64,000 bases of DNA. It comes from JBCDCE01 sp039182515 (GTDB lineage Bacteria; Pseudomonadota; Alphaproteobacteria; Rhodobacterales; Rhodobacteraceae). Position numbers and translations under genes: made by a program. This document shows positions 32,732-41,516 of the stretch, in pieces; position 1 is the first letter of the stretch; each line of letters begins with the position of its first letter. The stretch covers positions 62,001-126,000 of the forward strand of contig JBCDCE010000001.1 of NCBI GenBank assembly GCA_039182515.1. The letters run 5' to 3'. The notes below the pieces were generated by a model, which did not search any database, was not told where the DNA came from, and saw only the letters and a program-made list of their open reading frames with translations.

Positions 32732-33782
32732 TTGTGGTGGCCAAGAGCTGCTCTCTGTCACGGGTGTATGGATACATCGACAAGTTGCCTTGATGGGCAT
32801 AGCCAATCTTCACCAAGCGCTTTTTCTTCTTGGGCAAAAGCAAGGCCAAGATCTTGAGCAGATGAAGAAAGTGCTTTTTGGGCTTGGTGAAGGCCGCTGC
32901 GATCGCTGACAGAAGCAGACCGGCACCAGCTGGAAGTGGTACGGCTGGGACAAGCGTTGGATCTCCAAAGTCGCTTCTCGAAATGAGGCTCAAGTCACCA
33001 TCGATCGCGGAAAACACGGCGTTTTGGCTGGGCCCGCTGGTTTGCACAGAGGCAAAGTCGATCGTCAAAGAGTCTGTGAGCTCATAGTAGAGTATCGCCG
33101 CACCCGTGGCATCGGATTCAGAGAAGTTTGTACCCGGACCGTCGAACCGCAAAGTGGCGCCCAAATCTGTCACGCTGAGTGCTTGTGGCGTAAGGCCTGT
33201 GGCGTAAGACACAAGGCCATCGGATTTTGAGACAGAGAAATACTCTGATTGCGAGGCCTCGCCATCAACATCATAAATCGCAAGCTCGATATCGGAGAGG
33301 ATCATCGGTGTTTCAAAAGAGCCCGATGCCTCGCCGGTGCCATCAAAGAACTCTAACGTCATCGCGATGCCGTTTTCAGCCGCGTTGACGCCATTGCCGT
33401 AGTACAAAAAGCCAAGATCATCCTGAGGCCCAGTCGCAGCGTTTCGATAGTCTGGGATATAACCAGCGTCCCCAAAGTAGTTTTGCGCATTAGGATTGCT
33501 TTGTTCCGCAAAGTCTGTGCCGTCCTTGATGGTGGTTGTCACACGCGCGTCCAAGGTTTGGCCATTCTCTGTGGCCACGTTTCGAAAGTAGAGCGTACTG
33601 CGATTGGCTGTTGCGCCAAGGAGGTTCGTGCCGCCGGTGCCTCCAATGATTTGGTCAAACGTCAATGGCACGGCCTGTGCCGTCAGTGGCGCAAGCGCTA
33701 AAGCCGCGCCCAAGCCAAAGGATTTCCACATTGGAGCAATCTTAGCGCCAAGTTGGCAGGAGAAACTTTTAAAAGATGTCAT
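32685..33782 (-). CDS. VPLPA-CTERM secreted protein with an abnormal C-terminal extension
   Basis: A 365-residue exported protein. The signal peptide has a long n-region and hydrophobic core 22-34, cleaved probably after AQA (37). The body is an acidic, Gly/Asp/Ser-rich beta-type domain of unknown function. At 281-304 VPLPAGAG, a hydrophobic helix and basic KPKKH form the VPLPA-CTERM sorting signal, normally the very end of such proteins and used by an exosortase. Here 61 more residues follow, including a second Lys-rich cluster (PKKKKR), and the end lies antisense inside the IclR gene. ATG 33782 has GGAG 9 nt upstream. The extra tail suggests loss of the original stop. Confidence 0.8.
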   Translation of the reverse strand: MTSFKSFSCQLGAKIAPMWKSFGLGAALALAPLTAQAVPLTFDQIIGGTGGTNLLGATANRSTLYFRNVATENGQTLDARVTTTIKDGTDFAEQSNPNAQNYFGDAGYIPDYRNAATGPQDDLGFLYYGNGVNAAENGIAMTLEFFDGTGEASGSFETPMILSDIELAIYDVDGEASQSEYFSVSKSDGLVSYATGLTPQALSVTDLGATLRFDGPGTNFSESDATGAAILYYELTDSLTIDFASVQTSGPSQNAVFSAIDGDLSLISRSDFGDPTLVPAVPLPAGAGLLLSAIAAAFTKPKKHFLHLLKILALLLPKKKKRLVKIGYAHQGNLSMYPYTRDREQLLATTITSRFRYQTPQRARC

Positions 33783-34229
33783 TCGTACACACTCCGGTTC
33801 AGGCTGTTTGGTTCAGTCAAGCAAATGGCTAAAGGGCGCGAAAAACGAATGCACTTGAGCGCTTGGATAGAGCACGCGGCTTTGGGGTAGGCATTGAGAT
33901 CCAATTGGCTCAGCTCGTGTACGAAAGGATAGCTGCGCTGCCAAATCGTATCGAAATTCAGGGGAAGTAAGGAGACTTGGGCTGTCTTAAGCCTTGAGTT
34001 TGAACGGCTGCTGAGCGGCCACTGCGGTATTGGTAAGGAAGTGTTCACGAAGGCTGTGAGATATTGAGGAGCTCATCCCTAAATACGAGTCACACCCCGT
34101 TGGCATCTCGCACACCTTGACAAAAGAGCAAGGATGCCGGGCTCCAGGCGTCAAACCTATACTTTAGGATAGTCACGCTCTCCTTTTGCGGGGATCTTTT
34201 TATGCAGACAACTTTGCTAAGGTGCGCAC
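33783..34229. other. Intergenic region between VPLPA-CTERM and FIST genes
   Basis: This 447-bp divergent region has no convincing coding frame; an 89-codon frame at 33779-34048 on minus has no recognisable content. It must hold the promoters of both flanking genes, but no clear -35/-10 pair could be assigned. AAGGTG shortly before 34230 is the FIST gene's ribosome-binding site. Confidence 0.5.
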
Positions 34230-35423
34230 ATGAAAATTGAAACCCACGCCGCTGCAGGCACCGATATTGATAGTGTTCGGCAATTATTGAGCCCACTCAC
34301 GGAACACACACCTGACTTTCTGGTTGTCTCTTGCAGCTCTGAGTTTGATCTTTTGGCCCTAAATGCCGCGCTGAGCGATTTGAGCGCGAAAGCGTTGCAT
34401 GGCACCACCTCTTGTCTTGGTGTCATGACGAATGAAGGCATGGCCGGTCGCGAGGGAAATGGTATTGGGTACTTTGCTCTTTGGGACGAAGACGGTGCCT
34501 TTGGATCGGCTGGCGTTGGTTTTGATCAAACCGAGAACCATGCCGCATCAATGGCTGCCAGAAAGGCAACACAACTTGCTTTGTCACGGGCTGGGCGGCC
34601 AGGTGAAGCGCCGGACCTGATCTGGGTCTCCGCAAGCCCAGGCCAAGAAGAAGAGATCATACAAGGTATCGAAGCGGTCATCGGGGGGGGCATTCCGATT
34701 GTTGGAGGCAGCGCTGCTGACAATACCGTGTCGGGAGGATGGGCGATTTTCGGAGAAGACGGGATTCACACAAGCGGTGTGCAGATTAGTGTTCTTTTCC
34801 CATCGAAAAGCGTCGCCGCTGAGTTTCAAAGCGGATACGCGCCATCGGGTAAAACGGCGAAAGTCACACGCGCTGAAGGTCGCAGGCTTTATGAGCTTGA
34901 TGGGCGTCCGGCGGGAGATGTCTATCAAGAGCTCTCTGGTTTGAAGTTTGAGGCATCAGGTGACGGCACGCCAACTGCGATACTCTCCCAAACGAGTTTT
35001 GATCCCTTGGGGGTCGAGATTGGTGGTGTGGCCAATATCCCTTATTATCTGTTGATGCACGCTGCCGCACTGAACAGCGATGGCTCAATCGATCTGTTTG
35101 CCAATGTCGCCGAAGGCACTGAGCTGCATGCGATGAGCGGCTCTACTCAGAGTTTAACGCAGCGCGCAGGCCGTGTGGCGGCTCAAACGCGGCGGCAAGC
35201 CGACACCACAGGCGCACCTGTTGCAGGCGCTTTGATGATCTATTGCGGTGGGTGCATGTTGTCGGTCACCGACCACATGGATCGCGTTGTTTCGGGGGTT
35301 AACGAAAGCCTGGATGGAGCGCCCTTCTTGGGGCTTTTCACCTTTGGCGAACAAGGCCATGTCCTCGATCAGAAAAATTCCCATGGGAACCTGATGATTT
35401 CATGTGTTACGTTTTTCGCCTAA
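34230..35423 (+). CDS. FIST-domain sensory protein
   Basis: A 397-residue soluble protein of FIST_N (about 25-225) plus FIST_C (about 235-380), a ligand-sensing module of signalling systems thought to bind small molecules such as amino acids. Recognisable features are PDFLVVSCSSEFDL near the N-terminus, GGGIPIVGGSAADN around 150-165, and the C-terminal GALMIYCGGCMLSV and FLGLFTFGEQGH, typical of FIST_C. It carries no kinase or output domain itself. It lies 15 bp before the LOV histidine kinase gene, so it most likely provides a chemical input to that kinase. Confidence 0.88.
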   Translation: MKIETHAAAGTDIDSVRQLLSPLTEHTPDFLVVSCSSEFDLLALNAALSDLSAKALHGTTSCLGVMTNEGMAGREGNGIGYFALWDEDGAFGSAGVGFDQTENHAASMAARKATQLALSRAGRPGEAPDLIWVSASPGQEEEIIQGIEAVIGGGIPIVGGSAADNTVSGGWAIFGEDGIHTSGVQISVLFPSKSVAAEFQSGYAPSGKTAKVTRAEGRRLYELDGRPAGDVYQELSGLKFEASGDGTPTAILSQTSFDPLGVEIGGVANIPYYLLMHAAALNSDGSIDLFANVAEGTELHAMSGSTQSLTQRAGRVAAQTRRQADTTGAPVAGALMIYCGGCMLSVTDHMDRVVSGVNESLDGAPFLGLFTFGEQGHVLDQKNSHGNLMISCVTFFA

Positions 35424-35438
35424 GGGCAGGGACTTTGC

Positions 35439-38255
35439 ATGGACAGCGTCGAAGACCTACGCGAAGCGCTTTTTGAGCTAAACCAACAGCGCAATGCTGA
35501 TTTGGAGCAATTGGCGCAATCCCAAGCGATCCTGGCTGGGCTTAAACGGATCTCGGCCGCCGAAACTCCAAGGGATGCCCTCGAAGCTCTTTTGATTTCC
35601 GTGCGCGAAAGCACAGGCTGCGATGCTGCCGTTTTGCTGGAAGTCGGTGAGAACAAATGCGAGCGCATCGTTTCAACCGATCTCGAGCTTCAAAATTTTA
35701 GCGGTATGGATCCCGCGTTTATAACCAAGCAAACGCGAAGGCTTGTGGATCTAAGTGCCGTTCGGGACTTTGTTGGGCCCACTTTGTCGGGTGGTCGGTA
35801 TAAAGCCATGATCTCGACCCCCGTTCAAAGCGCGACAGGTGAAAGCCTGGTTCTACTTTGTTTGAGCTCCAATGCCTCAACCCTCACCAATTCTCACAAA
35901 AAGATTGCAGAGCAGCTTGTGGCTTTGGCAACTCAAACCCTTGCTGCGAAAAAACTCACGGACGAAAACGCGCTTTTGGCAGAGGTTTTGAACCGCTCCT
36001 CTGCGAGTTTTTCAATCGCAGATGCGGGCGATCCCGATTGCGCGTTGATCTATGTGAACGACGCTTTCGAAGCTCTTACAGGGTACAGCCGAGAAGAGGC
36101 TTTGGGACAGAACTGCCGGTTTCTCAGCGCGGAAGATCCCGATAGCCCCGTGCGACGCGATATTCGCCAAACCGTAGCAGACCGTGCAGTTGGGGAATTT
36201 GAGGTACGCAACAAAAGGAAGTCTGGCGAGATTTTTTGGAATAATTTGACCATCTTTCCGGTGGAAGCTGACAATCGCACATATGTAGTTGCAACCCAAT
36301 GGGATCTGACCTCTCGCATCAACGCGGAAGCGGAGCGAGATCTGGCGCGCCAGCAGCTCATTTCCGCCCTTGCGAGCGTCAAAGAAGGGATCATCTTGCT
36401 GGATGCAGAAGACCGCGTGGTTTTCGCAAACCGGCAATATTTGTTGTTTCATGGGCTGGGCACAGAAAAGCTCGCGCGCGGCGAGGCCTTTGTCACAGCT
36501 TGGCAAAAGACTTTGATCGCCTGCGGCCATGCTCCATTGGAGGCAAAAGAGAGCGCCTTAGCCAAGTTATCAGAGCTTAAGGCAAGTGCCGGTCAGGTGG
36601 AAAAAACCCTGTCCAACGGTTTTCAGGTCTTGGAGACAAATTCTCCGACCTCCGCGGGGGGCACGGTAGGTGTTCTAAGCGATGTCACAGCTTTAAAAGT
36701 TGCTCAACAACAGCTCTCTGATCGTGTGGTTGCAATCGACAATGTGCAAGATGGGATTGCGATTACAGATATCGCGGGGCGCATCGTCTATGCAAACCCG
36801 GGCCACACCAAACTTTTTGGGTATGACAATCCGCGCCAATTGCTCGGCAAAAAGTGGTCGCTTCTGTATCATACCGAGCAGATGGGCTTTATCGAGGATA
36901 CGGCGATCCCGGCAATGCTCGACACAGGGCAATGGCGCGGGGATGTCATGGGGCAACGCAAAGACGGCACGCCCATTGCCCATGAAGTAACCCTGACCCA
37001 ACTTCCAGACACCGGATTGATCTGCGTCACGCGAGATGTCTCAGAGCGGCTTCAGAATGAAGCTGAGCGCTTAAGTCTGCGCGAACAACTCAATTCGGCA
37101 CAAAGACAAGAAGCGATTGGGCAAATGGCAGCCGGATTGGCGCATGACTTTAACAACTGCCTATCCGTCGTTTCTGGCTCTGCGGCGCTTTTGAAAGACA
37201 CCGAAGCTCCCGCAGAACGTAGTGTTCACACCCAACGTATCATCGACGCGAGCGAAAAGGCCGCTGAACTGACCGGGCGGCTCCTGCGATTTGGATCTCG
37301 CAACTCTCAACGCAAACGGCTTGATATGCGCGAGCCAATGCAATCAGCCTATGAGCTTGTGAAATCTAGTGTTGGGGCCAATATCGATCTCAAAATGGCT
37401 TTGCCCTCTGGGTCCGTCTTTTGTGAGATTGATCCAACGGATGTTTTGCAAGTTGTTATGAACCTCGTCATCAACGCGAGGGATGCAATTGGTCGGTCAG
37501 CGGGAACCATTCGCATTGATCTGGAGACTGTGCCTGGATCGCGTCTGGTCGATCGCGACGTTTTTGGAGAGCTCGCATCTGACCAAGACTACGTTGCCCT
37601 TTATGTGGAGGACACCGGAGGCGGTATCGCGCCAGAAACGCTCGACAAGATTTTCGAAGCCTATGTCACGACAAAATCAGATGCGGGTGGAACCGGGCTG
37701 GGTTTGTCGGTCGTGCGCAGCCTCGTGCTCGCAAATAGCGGCGGCATCGAGCTTTCCTCCCAATTGGGTGTGGGCACACGCTTTTCGATTTATTGGCCAC
37801 TGGGGTCGGCAGAGAAGCCAGAAACAGACCAGCCAACCCCTAGTGTTTCGGAGAAAGACTTGACGGGCACAAAGGCGATTATCGTCGATGACGACATACA
37901 AGTGGCCGAGACAATTGCCACGACGCTTGAGCGAGCGGGCTGCGAAACGATTGTGTGTGAGGATCCAAATGACGCCCTAATGGTGGTTGAAGAAGATCCG
38001 AACTACTGGGACATCGTTATCACAGACTATGACATGCCGGACATGACCGGAGCGATTTTGGCTGAAAAACTCCGTATGATCGCCGAAAACCTGCCTATAA
38101 TACTTTGTACAGCATTGCCGGTATACATGGGCAGAGAACGTGAAGGCTCAAAGCTCTTCAATGCGCGACTGTCAAAACCAATTGTGCCGGGCACCTTGGT
38201 TTCGCAAATCTGGCAAACGCTTAAGGACCAAAACGATGAAAATTCTCCTGGCTGA
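35439..38255 (+). CDS. Hybrid histidine kinase with GAF, LOV and PAS sensor domains and a C-terminal receiver
   Basis: A 938-residue soluble kinase. Order: coiled-coil start (1-35), GAF-like (36-175), LOV-type PAS (185-295), PAS-like (308-415), PAS (430-535), HisKA with His569 in LAHDFNN, HATPase_c (N box around Asn675, G1 DTGGG at 725-729, G2 GGTGLGL) and receiver (phospho-acceptor Asp863, Lys913). The LOV domain has GQNCRFLS with the flavin-adduct Cys226, plus Arg227, Asn258, Asn268 and Gln287 at the canonical FMN-contact places, so it should be a blue-light sensor. No membrane segments are seen. It is flanked by the FIST gene (15 bp) and a response-regulator gene overlapping by 20 bp. Confidence 0.92.
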   Translation: MDSVEDLREALFELNQQRNADLEQLAQSQAILAGLKRISAAETPRDALEALLISVRESTGCDAAVLLEVGENKCERIVSTDLELQNFSGMDPAFITKQTRRLVDLSAVRDFVGPTLSGGRYKAMISTPVQSATGESLVLLCLSSNASTLTNSHKKIAEQLVALATQTLAAKKLTDENALLAEVLNRSSASFSIADAGDPDCALIYVNDAFEALTGYSREEALGQNCRFLSAEDPDSPVRRDIRQTVADRAVGEFEVRNKRKSGEIFWNNLTIFPVEADNRTYVVATQWDLTSRINAEAERDLARQQLISALASVKEGIILLDAEDRVVFANRQYLLFHGLGTEKLARGEAFVTAWQKTLIACGHAPLEAKESALAKLSELKASAGQVEKTLSNGFQVLETNSPTSAGGTVGVLSDVTALKVAQQQLSDRVVAIDNVQDGIAITDIAGRIVYANPGHTKLFGYDNPRQLLGKKWSLLYHTEQMGFIEDTAIPAMLDTGQWRGDVMGQRKDGTPIAHEVTLTQLPDTGLICVTRDVSERLQNEAERLSLREQLNSAQRQEAIGQMAAGLAHDFNNCLSVVSGSAALLKDTEAPAERSVHTQRIIDASEKAAELTGRLLRFGSRNSQRKRLDMREPMQSAYELVKSSVGANIDLKMALPSGSVFCEIDPTDVLQVVMNLVINARDAIGRSAGTIRIDLETVPGSRLVDRDVFGELASDQDYVALYVEDTGGGIAPETLDKIFEAYVTTKSDAGGTGLGLSVVRSLVLANSGGIELSSQLGVGTRFSIYWPLGSAEKPETDQPTPSVSEKDLTGTKAIIVDDDIQVAETIATTLERAGCETIVCEDPNDALMVVEEDPNYWDIVITDYDMPDMTGAILAEKLRMIAENLPIILCTALPVYMGREREGSKLFNARLSKPIVPGTLVSQIWQTLKDQNDENSPG

Positions 38256-38847
38256 TGATCATGACCTTGTCCGAGATATGCTCGTAGCGTTTTTCGAGCG
38301 CGAACCGGATTTCGAAGTTGTGCCAACGAGTGATTTTGACTCTGCGGAAAAAGCGATCAAAACCGACGGTCCCTTCAATCTCATTTTACTCGATTACAAC
38401 ATGCCGGGTATGGCGGGACTGCGCGGGTTGGAAAAAGCACTGGCTTTGGTTGACGATATTCCCGTAGCTTTGATCTCAGGAACGGCAGACGTTTCTATTG
38501 CGAACAAAGCCATGGAACTGGGTGCGATCGGGTTCTTGCCCAAAACGATGGCTGCTAAGTCTTTGTCGAATGCGGTCAAACTCATGGCTGCAGGTGAGAA
38601 GTTTGTGCCAGTTGACTTTTTGTCGAGCGCCAATGTTCAGCGTAATCCTTTGGCCGAAAAACTGACCCCGCGCGAGATGCAGGTTTTGGTTGGGCTGTCG
38701 AAGGGCTTGTCCAACAAAGAAGTGGCGCGTGAAACGGATCTCCAAGAGGTCACGATCAAACTGCACGTCAAGACGCTGTGTCGAAAGCTGGAAGCGCGCA
38801 ACCGCACGCATGCTGCTATGATCGCGAAAGACGCCGGTCTCGTGTAA
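38236..38847 (+). CDS. NarL/FixJ-type response regulator
   Basis: A 203-residue two-domain regulator. The receiver (1-120) has the acidic pair in LLADDHD, the phospho-acceptor Asp53 in LILLDYNMPG and Lys103 in FLPKT. The C-terminal LuxR-type helix-turn-helix (about 138-200, LTPREMQVLVGLSKGLSNKE) binds DNA. ATG 38236 has AAGGA 8 nt upstream and overlaps the kinase gene by 20 bp, which indicates translational coupling and a cognate pair. Its target genes are unknown; the adjacent membrane protein gene is one candidate. Confidence 0.93.
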   Translation: MKILLADDHDLVRDMLVAFFEREPDFEVVPTSDFDSAEKAIKTDGPFNLILLDYNMPGMAGLRGLEKALALVDDIPVALISGTADVSIANKAMELGAIGFLPKTMAAKSLSNAVKLMAAGEKFVPVDFLSSANVQRNPLAEKLTPREMQVLVGLSKGLSNKEVARETDLQEVTIKLHVKTLCRKLEARNRTHAAMIAKDAGLV

Positions 38848-38974
38848 ACGCTATCCTTTTGGATACCAGAACTTCCAAAATTTCAGCTTGGCCCTCCTTT
38901 CGAAAGCACGACAGCATCCCCTCAGCCGCATAGATTAGCTTCAGTTCAAACGTTCCTTCGTTGTGGAGTTCACT

Positions 38975-39541
38975 ATGCCCCGTCGGTCTCGCCGTTCTAA
39001 GCGACTAAAGCGCCTTGTTGCCATCAACTACACGTTGCTTCTAGCCGCGGTCTTGGTGTCCACGCTCACCGTTTTGGTGGCCAAACGCCCGGCCTCGCTC
39101 GACTCACAAGTGGGATTGGAAGCGCGCGAAATGGAAAAGCGGAGCCTCCAACAAGAGGTAGATCAAAAGTACGCAGATCTCTTGCGCAAAGCAAAGGCCG
39201 CAATCGACGAGAAGGATCACGCGCTGCGGGAGCTGCGCCGGGAAATCGACACAGGCTATGTTGTTGCAAAAGACATTGAAGTCACCGACAGCAGCAAAGC
39301 GCTTTGGCTGGCCGAACCAAATCTCATGCTGGGTGTGCAAGCTTTGGCGGGTGGCCGGATCAAGGTGAACTTTGCAAACCGCAGCCCCTCGATCTCTGTC
39401 GGAGAGCGCATCGACTTTTTGTTCGAAGGCCGAGCCTGCTCCTTGATGTTGAAATCCAGCGTCTACGGAAAAGCGGTCTTTCGCTTCTCGTGCTCGTCAT
39501 CAACCACATTGGCATCCGCCAGTTTTCAAAAAACCTTCTAG
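38975..39541 (+). CDS. Membrane-anchored coiled-coil protein of unknown function
   Basis: A 188-residue protein: a strongly basic N-terminus (PRRSRRSKRLKR), one transmembrane helix (about 17-40), an alpha-helical coiled coil rich in Glu/Lys/Arg (50-95), and a C-terminal beta-type region of about 80 residues (MLGVQALAGGRIKVNF, SISVGERIDF). The arrangement suggests a single-pass inner-membrane protein with a periplasmic domain. ATG 38975 follows GGAG by six bases, and a GTG at 38963 is less likely. I do not recognise the family. It lies 127 bp after the response regulator on the same strand and may belong to its regulon. Confidence 0.75.
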   Translation: MPRRSRRSKRLKRLVAINYTLLLAAVLVSTLTVLVAKRPASLDSQVGLEAREMEKRSLQQEVDQKYADLLRKAKAAIDEKDHALRELRREIDTGYVVAKDIEVTDSSKALWLAEPNLMLGVQALAGGRIKVNFANRSPSISVGERIDFLFEGRACSLMLKSSVYGKAVFRFSCSSSTTLASASFQKTF

Positions 39542-39602
39542 AGCGCCAGGGTACGGCATCCTCTAGACCAGCACAGGAGACAAACCCACAGATCTAAGCC
39601 CT

Positions 39603-39742
39603 CGCCAATCGTCTGCCCTCCAGGAACTGATTGGCGCAAAAAGCCTCGTCGTGCCTCACAGGCGCCTTCATAGCGACGAGCACTTGATCGCACACGGATC
39701 ACCAAACACCCTTTCGCGCCTCCGAAAGGGTGTTTTGCTTTT
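39603..39742 (+). ncRNA. Candidate three-hairpin small RNA or 3'-UTR RNA
   Basis: Three successive stems are seen: CGCCAATC/GATTGGCG (39603-39636) with CCCTCC in the loop, CTCGTCG/CGACGAG (39645-39680) enclosing GCCT-CAC-AGGC, and an 11-bp terminator stem ending in T-rich sequence. The CCCTCC loop could pair with Shine-Dalgarno sequences, as in CCUCC-loop sRNAs of alphaproteobacteria. No clear promoter is visible upstream, so it may be processed from the 3' end of the preceding gene's mRNA. A 65-codon frame crossing the region (39651-39848) looks spurious. Confidence 0.45.
39706..39742 (+). terminator. Intrinsic terminator
   Basis: ACACCCTTTCG-CGCCTC-CGAAAGGGTGT forms a perfect 11-bp stem with a 6-nt loop, followed by TTTGCTTTT. 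It lies 165 bp after the coiled-coil membrane protein gene and ends either that transcript or a separate small RNA. The rest of 39542-39892 (351 bp) holds the hairpins described and the leader of the ThDP enzyme gene. Confidence 0.88.
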
Positions 39743-39892
39743 AAAAGCTTGGAAAAAATGGATCAGCCAGCGCGCCAAAGCGCTTGGCGGCATACGCAGA
39801 ACGAAAGCCGAAATTCAAAAAACGGCGATATCGCTTCGGGGCCAATAGTTCGATAGGCTCCTCGCGAGATCCTACAAAACAGGGTGATATCC

Positions 39893-41503
39893 ATGAAAAC
39901 CTATGAAGCGCTTGCACAGGCTTTTCTATCCGAAGGCGTGGAGACCTGTTTTGCTCTGCTGGGCGACGCCAACATGCATTGGGCAAATGCGCTCTCCGAG
40001 AAAGCCCATATGATCTACATGCGGCACGAGCATTGTGCAGTTGCTGCGGCGTCTGCCTTTACTCGGATTACAGGCGAGGTCGGAGTGGCGACAGTCACCT
40101 GTGGTCCAGGGCTGACCCAGATCACCACGGCTTTACCAGCTGCCGCACGCGCGGGCTTGCCCCTTGTGATATTTGCAGGCGAGGCACCTCTTTCCAAAGC
40201 TTGGTACAACCAAGCCATTGAACAACGTCCTTTCGTAGAAGCCTGCGGAGCGGTCTATATGGCCTTGCACCACCCCGCTCAGATGCTCAACGGTATACAA
40301 AGCGCCTTTCGGACTGCGCGCGATAGGCGCGTGCCGGTGGTTCTCGGTGTTCCCTTCGATCTTCAAGAGCAGCTCTGGTCAGGATCAGAACAAATGCCGC
40401 CAGCTGAAGATCCGGTCTCGCATGTGCAGATACCCAATCCAAATTCTGTGTCTGAGACCGCAGAGTTAATTAATGCTGCAGAACGGGTGGTGCTTCTGGC
40501 TGGGCTCGGCGCGCGCAACGCCGCATCTGAATGTGTCCAGCTGGGCGACCGCATCGGTGCGCTCTTGGCGACAACTTTGCCAGCGCGTGGCTTGTTTTGT
40601 GATCATGACTTTGAGATCGGCATCGCGGGCGGCTTTTCGCCAGAACCGGCACGAGACATCTTGTGCGACGCAGATCTTGTTTTGGCGATTGGTGCGAGTT
40701 TATCTCGCCATACCTTGGATGGCGGCAAGCTCTTTCCAAAGGCTAAAATCATTCAGATGGATATTGCGCCAAGCGGCTTTCACCAAGGTGCTCGCACAGC
40801 TCACCATCTCATGCCAAGCGATGCGGCGCTGGGCGCAAAAGCCCTCCTTGAGAAGATGACGCCCAAAACTGGTTGGCGGTCACAGGAGATGCGCACCAAG
40901 CTTGCTGCATTCAAAGACCCGGAAATCAAAGAGAGCGCTGCACCTCATGAGCCTGCAAACGCCATCGCCGCTCTCGATGCCGTGCTTCCCAAAGACTGGC
41001 TCTGCGTCAACAGCTCTGGGCACAGCTCTTATTTCTCAGCCTCTATGTTCGGGCGCTCTGCTGACAACTTCCTAACGATCCGAGAATTTGGCGCGATTGG
41101 AAACGGGATCAGCTACGCGATTGGCGCGGCAATCGCGCGGCCCGATGCTCGTGTGGTGCTCTTCGATGGAGACGGTTCGCTTTTGATGCACGTGCAAGAG
41201 CTCGAAACCATCCGCCGCTATAATCTCAACATTCTCATCTGCGTGCTCAACGATGCCGCCTATGGATCCGAAATTCACAAACTCAAAGCCGACGGACTGA
41301 GCCTCGAAGGCTCGGTCTTTCAAGAAACGGATTTTGCGCGTCTGGCAAAAGGCTTTGGCTTGGCGGGCCGTCGGATTGGGGCACTCAGTCAACTCTCGGA
41401 AGACCTGGAGAGCTTGAGCGGACCAACGGTGTGGGACATTCCCATTGATCCGGACGTTGCTTCACCTCAGATCAAACGCGTGCATGCAGAGAAATCGAAA
41501 TAA
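39893..41503 (+). CDS. Thiamine-diphosphate-dependent enzyme, acetolactate synthase-like
   Basis: A 536-residue three-domain ThDP enzyme. The N-terminal PYR domain has the cofactor-activating Glu46 in YMRHEHCAVAAASAF. The C-terminal PP domain has the Mg/ThDP motif VVLFDGDGSLLMHV, then Asn in LNDAAYGSEIHKL, giving GDG-x(n)-N. The family includes acetolactate synthase, benzoylformate decarboxylase and 2-hydroxyacyl-CoA lyase; lack of a small IlvN partner argues against a biosynthetic acetolactate synthase. It converges on the citryl-CoA lyase-like gene, leaving 13 bp, so it may process a 2-oxo acid or hydroxyacyl-CoA of module 2. That link is inference. Confidence 0.85.
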   Translation: MKTYEALAQAFLSEGVETCFALLGDANMHWANALSEKAHMIYMRHEHCAVAAASAFTRITGEVGVATVTCGPGLTQITTALPAAARAGLPLVIFAGEAPLSKAWYNQAIEQRPFVEACGAVYMALHHPAQMLNGIQSAFRTARDRRVPVVLGVPFDLQEQLWSGSEQMPPAEDPVSHVQIPNPNSVSETAELINAAERVVLLAGLGARNAASECVQLGDRIGALLATTLPARGLFCDHDFEIGIAGGFSPEPARDILCDADLVLAIGASLSRHTLDGGKLFPKAKIIQMDIAPSGFHQGARTAHHLMPSDAALGAKALLEKMTPKTGWRSQEMRTKLAAFKDPEIKESAAPHEPANAIAALDAVLPKDWLCVNSSGHSSYFSASMFGRSADNFLTIREFGAIGNGISYAIGAAIARPDARVVLFDGDGSLLMHVQELETIRRYNLNILICVLNDAAYGSEIHKLKADGLSLEGSVFQETDFARLAKGFGLAGRRIGALSQLSEDLESLSGPTVWDIPIDPDVASPQIKRVHAEKSK

Positions 41504-41516
41504 CGCATTTTAGGCC

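Noticed and set aside
33779..34048. 89-codon minus-strand frame upstream of the VPLPA-CTERM gene
   Set aside because: No convincing start or domain; it occupies the expected divergent promoter region.
39651..39848. 65-codon basic frame crossing the terminator at 39706-39742
   Set aside because: It runs through a strong intrinsic terminator and hairpins, lacks a ribosome-binding site, and is better explained by structured RNA.
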